A DNA stretch of 6,105 nucleotides from Acidobacteriota bacterium (GCA_003223895.1 QHXD01000201.1:1-6105), one strand, 5' to 3'; shown: positions 1 to 5,564, numbered from the stretch's first letter. Translations and numbers: made by a program. The notes: generated by a model from the letters alone, not told the origin.

Positions 1-226
1 TCAGCCCACTAACGAATCCCCAGATGTAATGACGCCGGCGCTGCTCGCCGTCGGTCACGATATCGAGACCCGCAGCCTCCTGGTCCTCGATTGCCAGACG
101 TACAGCATCATCCTGAGCTTCGCAAAGGCGTTCCGGGGGTACCACCCATGGAGCAAACAGTTGGACAGTTGGATCGGAGAGCCATGAGGGTTTGGGAAGA
201 CTCCCGGTTATCAAGGTTTTCAACAT
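1..226 (-). CDS. Cobalamin-independent methionine synthase (MetE/core-MetE) family protein, N-terminal part, cut by window edge
   Basis: The reverse strand reads open from an ATG at 226 to the window edge, giving 75 visible codons. The protein begins MLKTLITGSLPKPSWLSD and later carries LAIEDQEAAGLDIVTDGEQ followed by RRRHYIWGF. The pattern GSLPKPxWL, then a helix ending in DQExAGxDIVTDGEQ and a nearby RxH, is the N-terminal signature of the methionine synthase II barrel (COG0620), which transfers a methyl group to homocysteine or a related thiol in the cytoplasm. The short leader before GSLPKP indicates the single-barrel form of about 340-380 residues and not two-domain MetE. From memory it resembles the MesD-like group of core-MetE enzymes, but the zinc ligands lie outside the window, so donor and exact activity are open. 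A weak AAGGG lies only 1 nt before the ATG, so a TTG start at 223 or 214 cannot be excluded. The gene is divergent from the receptor gene. Confidence 0.82.
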   Translation of the reverse strand, partial: MLKTLITGSLPKPSWLSDPTVQLFAPWVVPPERLCEAQDDAVRLAIEDQEAAGLDIVTDGEQRRRHYIWGFVSGL

Positions 227-237
227 GCCCTTATTTG

Positions 238-266
238 ATTCTATCTGAATAACTTCTTGACTGTAA
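238..266 (-). promoter_or_regulatory. Candidate promoter for the MetE-family gene (near-leaderless)
   Basis: On the minus strand TAGAAT (238-243) matches the sigma70 -10 consensus at 5 of 6 positions. A poor -35-like TTACAG (261-266) lies 17 bp upstream. Initiation about 7 nt downstream would leave only a few bases before the ATG at 226, which fits the badly spaced Shine-Dalgarno. The -35 box is weak and the call rests on pattern only. Confidence 0.27.
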
Positions 267-286
267 CCTTCGCTTTGGCCTATAGA
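257..286 (+). promoter_or_regulatory. Candidate sigma70-type promoter of the TonB-dependent receptor gene
   Basis: TTGACT (257-262) and TATAGA (281-286) are separated by 18 bp and match the -35 and -10 consensus at 5 and 4 of 6 positions. Initiation near 293 would give a leader of about 60 nt before the receptor start. The -35 hexamer overlaps that of the proposed divergent promoter (261-266), so the two polymerases could exclude one another. No operator-like palindrome is visible nearby. Confidence 0.45.
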
Positions 287-353
287 CCCTTTAAAAACGC
301 TTTTCGTATTGAAAAAGCTACTATTTGCTTGCTCTTAACGTGAAGGGGGACTT

Positions 354-3300
354 ATGAAACGCCTGGAATTCACCATAGCCGCCGGCCTTGCTATTCTTCT
401 CGCTTTCAATAACATAGCCCTTTGGGCTCAAGCTACGTCCCAGATCCAAGGAGTTGTGCACGACGCGAGCGGCGCCGCTATCGGTGGTGCCGAAGTGAAG
501 GCCACGCAAACGGATACCGGGGTCGTCCGCACGGTCGCCAGCAGCGAAGACGGAACTTACGTATTGTCCAACCTGCCGCTTGGACCTTATCGGCTGGAGG
601 TCAGCAGGGCCGGATTCACCACATATGTACAGACGGGCATCGTGTTGCTGGTTGCCACGAATCCAACAATTAATGTTTCGCTCCAGGTAGGTGCGGTGAC
701 CGAGCAGATTCAGGTGGAGGCGAATGCCGCACTTGTCGAAACCCAGACAACCAGCGTCGGAACCGTCATCGAGAACCAACGCATTCTGGAATTGCCCCTC
801 AATGGACGCAATCCAGTGGAACTGATTCAATTGGCGGGCGGCGCGATTCCCGCAGGAAGGGCCGGCACTGCTGGCATGCCTGGCGGTTTGAACATCTCCG
901 TCTCCGGTGGGCAACTCAATGGAGTTGGATACTATTTGGATGGAGCGCTCTACAACAACCCGTTTGACGCTGTGAATCTTCCGTTTCCGTTCCCCGACGC
1001 TTTGCAGGAGTTCAAGGTTGAGACCAGCACACTCACCGCGCAGAACGGCATGCACTCGGCTGCGGCAGTGAACGCGGTTGTGAAGTCGGGCACGAATGCG
1101 TTCCACGGCAATGCCTTTGAGTTCTTTCGTAACGGCAAGATGAACGCGCGAAACTTTTTCGCTGCCCGGCGCGACACTTTGAAGCGCAACCAGTACGGCG
1201 GGACTCTGGGCGGACCGATCGTCAAGGACAAGGCGTTCTTCTTCGCGGGCTATCAGGGAACCAAAACCAGATCCGATCCGGCCGATCGTCCCGGTTTCGT
1301 TCCGACATCCCGCATGCTTGCAGGCGACTTCAGCGGCTGCAATTTCCAACAATTAAGAGACCCTGTAACCGGCGCGAATTATCCGAACAATCAGATTCCG
1401 GTGAGCCAGTTCAGTCCTCAGGCATTGGAAATCGTGAAAAGACTGCCCGCGGCCGTTGGTCCTTGCGGCCAGGTTTCTTTTGGACCGATCTCGAAGATCA
1501 ACGAAAACCAGGTCCTGGGACGCGTGGACTACACCCTCAATCAGAACCAGACGCTATTTGGCCGGTATATGGCGACGACGTATCTGTTGCCTCCGGCCTT
1601 CTCATTGTCGAAAAACATTCTGGACACGGTGCAGGGCGGTCTCGATGATCTGGCCCAGTCGGCCACAATCGGGCATACCTATCTGTTGAGTTCCAATACC
1701 GTGAACACGTTTCGCATAGCAGCAAATCGCCTGGCAGTTCATCGCTACAATGACGATTACTTCTCCGGCTGCGACATCGGCGTGAAAGTGTATTGCTTCG
1801 TGCCGCACCAGACGGTGGTCACGGTTTCGGGTGGGCCCAATATCGGCGTCGGCACAGCAATCGAAGCTTCATTTGTCCCGATGTATTACACCCTGTCCGA
1901 TGACATCAGCATGGTTCGGGGCTCGCATCAGTTTGCCTTCGGTTACTCCGGTTTCAAATATCAGCACAGTCAGAAGGCGAACGTCTTTTCCTCAATCGGT
2001 TTCGGGTTCACCGGACTAGCTTCTGGTCTCGGTATGTCGGACTTTCTGTTGGGCCGGCTGGGTACCTTGATACAGGGCACGCCCAACACGACTTTCACAT
2101 ACAAGTGGTACCACGCCCTCTATGCGCAGGACACCTGGAAGGTATCGCGCCGGCTCACAGCGAATCTGGGCCTGCGATGGGAACCGTTCCTGCCCCAGGG
2201 CATCAATAATAGCGCCGTGTATAACTTCGGTTGGGATCGCTTCAATCAAGGGGTCCGGAGCACCGTCTTCAAGAATGCCCCGGTCGGGCTTCTTTTTGCC
2301 GGAGATCCCGGTTTCACCGGGAAAACGGGCGTCAAGAACCGGTACGATCAGTTCGCGCCGCGAGTGGGATTGGCCTTCGATCCGAACGGCAATGGAAAGA
2401 CGTCCATTCGGGCCTCGTTCGGCATTTCATACGACTTTCCAAATCTCATGCTCATGTCCACAGCCACAACGGCGCCGCCGTTTGGAAACACGGTTCAACC
2501 TCCGGGGCCGCTCAATTTCGCCGATCCCTATTCGACTGTGGCGGGCGGGAACCCCTTCCCCGGAACCTTTGACTCTAACGCGCCTTTTGTGCGGTTTGGC
2601 TCATTCGTCGCACAGCAACCGGATGCCCATGCCCCGACGACGTATTCCTGGAACCTCAGCATCCAGCGCCAGCTTGGAGGTAACGGGCTGGTTACCGTCT
2701 CCTATCTGGGCAATGAAACTGCCCACATCTGGTTGACCGAACAACTCAACCCTGCGGTGCTCGTGCCGGGTCCCCTCACGTGCCCCGCAGGTGTGACCAC
2801 CGGCTGCAACTCGACGACAAATATCAATCAGCGCCGGCTGGCTTCTCTGCGAAACCCGCAGGAAGGTCAATACCTCGGCTATGTCGATCAGTTTTTGTCG
2901 GACGGGACCGCCAGCTACAACGGGCTGATGCTTTCCGCGAAACAGCGTTTTGGGCGAAGCGTCAGCCTCGACGGCAATTACACCTGGTCGCACTGCATTG
3001 GTGATATCACGCAGGCAGCCAGCGTCGGCGGTACAGGCGCCGGTTTGCTGGATCCGAACAATCGCAAGTTCGACCGCGGCAATTGCCAGACTCCGACTCT
3101 GGACGGAACCCAGGCGCTCGATCGCCGTCACATCGCCAACTTCACTGCGGTTCTCGAGGCGCCACGTTTCAGCAACGATACGATGCGGCTTATCGGGTCC
3201 GACTGGAGGCTATCGACGAGCTACCGTGTATTGTCGGGCGCATTCCAGACGGTAACGACCGGCATTGACTTCCAATTGAGCGGTGCCAACACTCAGCGGC

Positions 3301-3650
3301 CCAATCAGATTCTTGCGAATCCGCTGTGCGACAATCCTCGGCCCGCATGCTGGATCAATCCGGCAGCGTTTGCGCAGCCGGCGACAGGTACGCTCGGCAA
3401 CGTGGGCCGGTCGAGCATCCCCGGTCCAGGATTCTGGCAAATCGATGCAGCGCTGTCGCGTATCTTCCGCATTACTGAAGGAAAAACCATCGAAGTCCGC
3501 GGCGAAGCGTTTAATCTGACCAACAGTTTCCGGGCCGGCGCCCCTGGATTGGCTACCGTGACGACGGCCAGAAACAACCCCCAATTTGGACAGATTCTCT
3601 CGGCTCAGGATCCGAGGATCATTCAGCTCGCAATGAAGTTCGTGTTTTGA
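354..3650 (+). CDS. TonB-dependent outer-membrane receptor, Oar-like, with N-terminal carboxypeptidase-regulatory-like domain
   Basis: This intact 1098-residue protein is an outer-membrane transporter energised by TonB. Residues 1-27 form a signal peptide (basic KR, hydrophobic core, AQA before the likely cleavage site). Residues about 29-112 form a beta-sandwich of the carboxypeptidase-regulatory/Cna-B-like type (IQGVVHDASGAAIGGAEV, then DGTYVLSNLPLGPYRLEV). LPLNGRN at 147-153 opens the plug, which runs to about 235. The rest is a large beta-barrel ending in MKFVF, whose terminal Phe is the usual signal for barrel assembly. Typical family phrases are present (RNQYGGTLGGPIVKDKAFFF; YAQDTWKVSRRLTANLGLRW). 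The length is normal for acidobacterial members. The start is fixed by GAAGGGGGA 3 nt before the ATG and by the signal peptide. No partner lipoprotein, hydrolase or regulator is adjacent, so the substrate cannot be named; carbohydrates or peptides are common for relatives. Three cysteine pairs (473/481, 810/818, 992/999) could form disulfides in extracellular loops. Confidence 0.95.
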   Translation: MKRLEFTIAAGLAILLAFNNIALWAQATSQIQGVVHDASGAAIGGAEVKATQTDTGVVRTVASSEDGTYVLSNLPLGPYRLEVSRAGFTTYVQTGIVLLVATNPTINVSLQVGAVTEQIQVEANAALVETQTTSVGTVIENQRILELPLNGRNPVELIQLAGGAIPAGRAGTAGMPGGLNISVSGGQLNGVGYYLDGALYNNPFDAVNLPFPFPDALQEFKVETSTLTAQNGMHSAAAVNAVVKSGTNAFHGNAFEFFRNGKMNARNFFAARRDTLKRNQYGGTLGGPIVKDKAFFFAGYQGTKTRSDPADRPGFVPTSRMLAGDFSGCNFQQLRDPVTGANYPNNQIPVSQFSPQALEIVKRLPAAVGPCGQVSFGPISKINENQVLGRVDYTLNQNQTLFGRYMATTYLLPPAFSLSKNILDTVQGGLDDLAQSATIGHTYLLSSNTVNTFRIAANRLAVHRYNDDYFSGCDIGVKVYCFVPHQTVVTVSGGPNIGVGTAIEASFVPMYYTLSDDISMVRGSHQFAFGYSGFKYQHSQKANVFSSIGFGFTGLASGLGMSDFLLGRLGTLIQGTPNTTFTYKWYHALYAQDTWKVSRRLTANLGLRWEPFLPQGINNSAVYNFGWDRFNQGVRSTVFKNAPVGLLFAGDPGFTGKTGVKNRYDQFAPRVGLAFDPNGNGKTSIRASFGISYDFPNLMLMSTATTAPPFGNTVQPPGPLNFADPYSTVAGGNPFPGTFDSNAPFVRFGSFVAQQPDAHAPTTYSWNLSIQRQLGGNGLVTVSYLGNETAHIWLTEQLNPAVLVPGPLTCPAGVTTGCNSTTNINQRRLASLRNPQEGQYLGYVDQFLSDGTASYNGLMLSAKQRFGRSVSLDGNYTWSHCIGDITQAASVGGTGAGLLDPNNRKFDRGNCQTPTLDGTQALDRRHIANFTAVLEAPRFSNDTMRLIGSDWRLSTSYRVLSGAFQTVTTGIDFQLSGANTQRPNQILANPLCDNPRPACWINPAAFAQPATGTLGNVGRSSIPGPGFWQIDAALSRIFRITEGKTIEVRGEAFNLTNSFRAGAPGLATVTTARNNPQFGQILSAQDPRIIQLAMKFVF

Positions 3651-3654
3651 CGGG

Positions 3655-3799
3655 AAGAACGCGGGCTAAAGCCCGCGACTACATTTGGGGACAACGCGTT
3701 TCCGGCGAATGGGATAACTCATTTCGGGCGAATAGGGATAATCGCATTCGGGCGAACATCGGATCCCCAATGTAGTCGCGGGCTTCAGCCCGCGTTCTT
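3655..3799. repeat. Structured repeat element with about 36-bp inverted ends (MITE-like or REP-like)
   Basis: The left arm (3655-3691) and the reverse complement of the right arm (3764-3799) agree except for one substitution and one 1-nt gap. Each arm holds its own perfect 8-bp hairpin, CGCGGGCT/AGCCCGCG with a 2-nt centre (3660-3677 and 3777-3794). The 72-nt middle carries three imperfect direct repeats. There is no coding capacity. The form, paired inverted palindromes around a short core, is that of REP-doublet or MITE-type non-autonomous repeats. It lies between the receptor stop and the CBS gene, where it could also stabilise the receptor transcript or end it. I see no clear target-site duplication. 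Confidence 0.7.
3699..3763 (+). repeat. Three imperfect direct repeats inside the inverted-end element
   Basis: Three copies start at 3699, 3722 and 3747 and share a TTCGGGCGAA-like head: TTCCGGCGAAT, TTCGGGCGAAT and TTCGGGCGAAC. The first two also share GGGATAA after the head. Unit length is 23-25 bp; the third copy is truncated at the right arm. Confidence 0.6.
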
Positions 3800-3802
3800 T
3801 TA
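3777..3802 (+). terminator. Possible intrinsic terminator formed by the right arm hairpin
   Basis: A perfect 8-bp GC-rich stem (3777-3784 with 3787-3794) is followed by TTCTTTTA. This has the form of a rho-independent terminator for plus-strand transcription coming from the receptor gene. The left arm hairpin has no T-run on the plus strand. The function is inferred from shape. Confidence 0.4.
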
Positions 3803-3839
3803 GTGATACTCTGTCGTAAATCAAAAATGGGAGGAAACC

Positions 3840-4265
3840 ATGGCCCTTCTTAGCCGACCGGTTGTAACGGTTTCGCGTAAGACGACCGTTATGGAAGCAA
3901 TTGAAACGATGGCATCTGCACAAATTGGCAGCGTCGTCGTGGCCGATGGAGATCGCACTGAGGGTATCTTCACCGAACGGGACGTCATGCTGCGCGTTGT
4001 GCTGGAAGGAAGAAACCCGAGCGAAACAAGGGTTGAAGAGGTAATGACAACACCCGTTCAAACGATTGGAATCCGCTCGACCGGAGACGAAGCCCTGAGG
4101 CTGATGGTTCAGGAACACATTCGCCACCTTCCAGTGGTCGACGACAAAGGAAAAGCGCAGGCGATCGTCTCCATGCGAAGTCTGCTCGACGAGAAGGTCA
4201 AGGAGCTGCATCAGCAGCTCGATTCCCTGGAGTCCTACATTACTGCGGATGGAATCGGCGGGTAA
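3840..4265 (+). CDS. Stand-alone tandem CBS-domain protein
   Basis: The 141-residue protein consists of two CBS motifs and little else, so it forms one Bateman module, probably a cytoplasmic sensor of adenine nucleotides (AMP, ATP or S-adenosylmethionine). CBS1 covers about residues 8-56 and contains GIFTERD (42-48), the usual nucleotide-binding GxxTxxD. CBS2 covers about 72-120, with RHLPVVDDKG (95-104) and IVSMRSLL (109-116); here Ser replaces the usual Asp that contacts ribose, so the second site may be weaker. Residues 117-132 are an amphipathic charged helix that could mediate dimerisation. The start is supported by GGGAGGAAA just upstream of the ATG. It stands alone, preceded by the inverted-end element and convergent with the DUF3185-like gene, so no partner enzyme or channel can be named from context. 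The family assignment is firm; the target is unknown. Confidence 0.92.
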   Translation: MALLSRPVVTVSRKTTVMEAIETMASAQIGSVVVADGDRTEGIFTERDVMLRVVLEGRNPSETRVEEVMTTPVQTIGIRSTGDEALRLMVQEHIRHLPVVDDKGKAQAIVSMRSLLDEKVKELHQQLDSLESYITADGIGG

Positions 4266-4290
4266 TCACCTCGCCATGCCTCGACATCTT

Positions 4291-4398
4291 TTGCAACGGC
4301 GTTGCTAACTTTGCAGCGTTGTCGCTAATTTAGCCGCGGCGTCGCTACTTTAGCCGCAGCGTTGCTAAATTTGCCACGGCGTTGCTAATTTAGCGGCG
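4291..4398. repeat. Tandem array of 20-bp repeats, 5.4 copies
   Basis: Units begin exactly at 4291, 4311, 4331, 4351 and 4371, with a partial sixth at 4391-4398. The consensus is about TWGCCRCGGCGTYGCTAAYT. No unit differs in length, although substitutions occur in each. Unit ends join as GCTAAxTTAGC, an inverted repeat around one base, so every junction is a small dyad. The array fills the gap between two convergent genes and ends 3 bp before the stop of the minus-strand gene. The period is not a multiple of three and neither neighbouring frame runs through it, so it is non-coding. Role unknown; see findings. Confidence 0.85.
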
Positions 4399-4400
4399 CC

Positions 4401-4598
4401 TCATCCTTTTCGGCTTCCCACAATCACCAATCCAACTCCGACCGCTAAAGCAACTCCGCCAACCAGCCTCGGCAGTGGGATAGTTCGTTCCCCGCTTGCC
4501 TCCAAAAGTCTTTCACGATCATTGGGTGTGGTCCGTCCGGACGACAACCCGATCACACCCGCAACGATCAGCACAATTCCGACGATGACTGATTTCAT
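4401..4598 (-). CDS. Small two-helix membrane protein, DUF3185-like
   Basis: This 65-residue protein has one hydrophobic helix at residues 3-20 (VIVGIVLIVAGVIGLSSG), a polar linker at 21-43, and a second helix at 44-61 (LVGGVALAVGVGLVIVG) followed by SRKG. The arrangement, with RTIPLPRLVGG before helix two, matches the DUF3185 family of small inner-membrane proteins, whose function is not known. The linker is somewhat shorter than I expect for the family. Both termini are likely on the same side of the membrane; the final RK suggests the cytoplasmic side. The upstream Shine-Dalgarno is weak (AGGCGC region). The gene lies downstream of the ABC-2 permease remnant and the hairpin element on the same strand, so it may once have been in an operon with the permease. 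Confidence 0.72.
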   Translation of the reverse strand: MKSVIVGIVLIVAGVIGLSSGRTTPNDRERLLEASGERTIPLPRLVGGVALAVGVGLVIVGSRKG

Positions 4599-4656
4599 AG
4601 TGCTGCGCCTGCGGCTTGCGAATCAACCGGACATAGAAGATGGGAATGAATTACAG

Positions 4657-4666
4657 GTCCAGCCGC
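4657..4666 (+). repeat. Left copy of a 10-bp direct repeat, GTCCAGCCGC
   Basis: It directly abuts the left inverted end of the hairpin element (4667). The identical word recurs at 4908-4917, inside the end of the ABC permease remnant. Confidence 0.5.
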
Positions 4667-4885
4667 ATTCCCCTCCTTATGAAGGAGGGGTGGCCGTGCC
4701 ATCAAGAAAAGGACCCGTTCCGAAGTGGCACGGCCGGGGTGGTCGCTCACAAGTTACGATGCGGAATGCGTCTTGAAACATGGTGCGTGAGCGACCACCC
4801 CGTTTGCGCCTTCTAAGGTGGCTTCGCAGCATTTTATTGATGGCGCAGCCACGCCTCCTCTCTGAGGCTCTCTGAGGAGGGGAAT
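4667..4885. repeat. 219-bp multi-hairpin element with inverted ends (MITE-like)
   Basis: The ends are perfect 10-bp inverted repeats, ATTCCCCTCC (4667-4676) and GGAGGGGAAT (4876-4885). Inside, in order, are: a 9-bp stem with 3-nt loop (4670-4678/4682-4690); a perfect 10-bp stem GGCCGTGCCA (4692-4701/4726-4735); a perfect 15-bp stem GGGGTGGTCGCTCAC (4736-4750/4787-4801); a 9-of-10 stem (4818-4827/4843-4852); and a 7-bp stem CCTCCTC/GAGGAGG (4854-4860/4874-4880), which contains the 10-bp word CTCTCTGAGG twice in tandem (4858-4877). Most of the element can therefore pair with itself. No protein is encoded. The plan fits a non-autonomous palindromic repeat mobilised in trans, but no transposase is in the window. 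I recall similar sequences between genes in Acidobacteriota genomes, which is unverified here. Confidence 0.75.
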
Positions 4886-4904
4886 CCGCCTCGGCGAATT
4901 CATT

Positions 4905-5051
4905 CTAGTCCAGCCGCTTGCTGAAGCGCAGGGCACTTAGCGAGAGGAGGATCACGCCGAAGATAGCCAGAGCGCCGACCTGCGGCCACAAGACGTCGAG
5001 GCCGCTGCCCTTCAGGAAAATGCCGCGAACGATATCCATGTAATAAGTATG
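4905..5051 (-). pseudogene. 3' remnant of an ABC-2 type transporter permease gene
   Basis: The reverse strand encodes 48 residues beginning HTYYMDIVRGIFLKGSGLDV, continuing through a hydrophobic helix (GALAIFGVILLSLSAL) and ending RFSKRLD before TAG. YYMxIVRGIFLKG, LWPQ, a last transmembrane helix and a terminal RLD are the standard C-terminus of ABC-2 type permeases (COG0842, YbhR/YhhJ-like), integral membrane subunits of export ATP-binding-cassette systems. The full family is about 370 residues, so more than 85% is absent. The frame stays open up to 5165, but residues upstream of His (5051) no longer resemble the family and contain no ATG. The first in-frame ATG (5039) would give only 44 residues. 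The remnant is thus almost certainly non-functional. No ATPase or membrane-fusion partner remains. Confidence 0.8.
4908..4917 (+). repeat. Right copy of the 10-bp direct repeat GTCCAGCCGC, within the permease C-terminus
   Basis: This copy encodes part of the terminal KRLD on the minus strand and lies 22 bp beyond the right end of the hairpin element. The left copy is at 4657-4666. Confidence 0.5.
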
Positions 5052-5065
5052 ATTCGATTTTTCAT
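5012..5065 (-). other. Possible orphan translation start overlapping the permease remnant in another frame
   Basis: A purine-rich AGGAAGGCAGGAAACAA sits immediately before an ATG at 5065. The reading frame gives only MKNRIILITWISFAAFS before TGA. Past about residue 7 it runs through the permease-derived DNA in the wrong frame. It looks like the 5' end of a different gene joined to the permease tail, though chance is possible; I do not propose a functional peptide. Confidence 0.25.
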
Positions 5066-5316
5066 TTGTTTCCTGCCTTCCTGTGATCTCTTGATTTGCA
5101 ACATCGACTCTTTCCTCTCGGGCTGCGGGTAATGCAGTACAGGGTCCTTTCTCGAGGAGAACGTGTCAGGTGAATGAATCCAGGGGGTTACTGACGATCT
5201 CGACTGCGGCTGACACCCGGATTGATGCCGGTGCCTGCTGTCTTATGGTCAGTCGCCATTATTTGGGCAGCAACTGTAGCGAGCGTGCAACGATGACACT
5301 GGTGTAGGCTGGAAGC
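5052..5316. other. Gene-free stretch between permease remnant and small membrane protein
   Basis: No convincing coding frame is seen on either strand here. A 7-bp inverted repeat GTGTCAG/CTGACAC (5163-5169/5210-5216) encloses 40 nt but is not a clear RNA or terminator. The stretch includes the upstream region of the plus-strand gene at 5317, for which I cannot identify a convincing promoter. Confidence 0.5.
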
Positions 5317-5538
5317 ATGAAGCAAATGCGAAAAACCGTCACCATCACTGTGGTGGTGTTGGCTTTCATTGTCTTTTTTGTAGTCTTGCCGGGGTGGGTG
5401 TTTATTCCGGTTATACCCGCACTCATTCTTCTAGTCGTTGGAGTCTTGTCTGAAAATCGCCCCAGACGCACACGAACCGAGTCATCGACGTCCGAGCAGA
5501 AGGACGACCATCAGAACGATGACCTCAAGGCCGCGTGA
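5317..5538 (+). CDS. Small two-helix membrane protein of unknown function
   Basis: The 73-residue product starts with a basic MKQMRK, followed by two closely spaced hydrophobic helices at about 7-25 (TVTITVVVLAFIVFFVVLP) and 27-45, joined by a tight PGW turn. It ends in a 28-residue polar tail that is basic first (RPRRTR) and then acidic (EQKDDHQNDD). The topology predicted from charges puts both termini in the cytoplasm, forming an inner-membrane hairpin. I do not recognise the family. Coding is supported by the sustained hydrophobic-then-charged design and by the terminator right at its stop. The Shine-Dalgarno is weak (TGGAAG, 1 nt before the ATG), and the ATG at 5326 (Met4) is an alternative start. 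It stands alone and is convergent with the SulP gene. Confidence 0.6.
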   Translation: MKQMRKTVTITVVVLAFIVFFVVLPGWVFIPVIPALILLVVGVLSENRPRRTRTESSTSEQKDDHQNDDLKAA

Positions 5539-5563
5539 AAAATCGGGCTACGACCCCATTTTT
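5538..5563. terminator. Bidirectional intrinsic terminator between convergent genes
   Basis: AAAAATCGGG (5538-5547) pairs with CCCCATTTTT (5554-5563) at 9 of 10 positions around the loop CTACGA. The stem thus has a GC core with an A-run on one side and a T-run on the other, giving a U-tract in either transcript. It begins at the last base of the small membrane gene's stop and ends 2 bp before the SulP stop, so it serves both. Confidence 0.7.
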
Positions 5564-5564
5564 G

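Noticed and set aside
321..1352. Long 343-codon open frame on the minus strand, opposite the start of the receptor gene
   Set aside because: It lies wholly antisense to a confidently identified receptor, has low-complexity Arg/Gly/Ser-rich content without a recognisable domain, and reflects codon bias of the opposite strand.
2601..3131. 176-codon minus-strand open frame inside the receptor gene
   Set aside because: It is fully contained antisense to the barrel-coding region, with no family resemblance.
3666..4211. 181-codon minus-strand open frame across the repeat element and the CBS gene
   Set aside because: It is antisense to the clearly coding CBS gene, and its C-terminal part is a translation of the inverted-end repeat (CDYPYSPEMSYP), not a protein domain.
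4291..4398. CRISPR array
   Set aside because: Units are contiguous with no unique spacers and no cas genes are present.
4522..4776. 84-codon plus-strand open frame between the DUF3185-like gene and the hairpin element
   Set aside because: It is antisense to the DUF3185-like gene and then reads through the hairpin element; no domain and no plausible ribosome binding site.
3655..4885. An insertion sequence
   Set aside because: Neither structured element encodes a transposase or a fragment of one, and no clean target-site duplication flanks either.
4754..4936. 60-codon minus-strand open frame over the hairpin element
   Set aside because: It is made of repeat-derived sequence and covers the permease remnant in the wrong frame.
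5163..5216. Riboswitch or small RNA suggested by the GTGTCAG/CTGACAC pair
   Set aside because: Only one 7-bp stem with a 40-nt loop is seen; no known aptamer core or following terminator.
5259..5471. 70-codon minus-strand open frame opposite the small membrane protein
   Set aside because: Its Thr/Lys-rich composition is the antisense reading of the hydrophobic helices of the plus-strand gene, which is the more protein-like reading.
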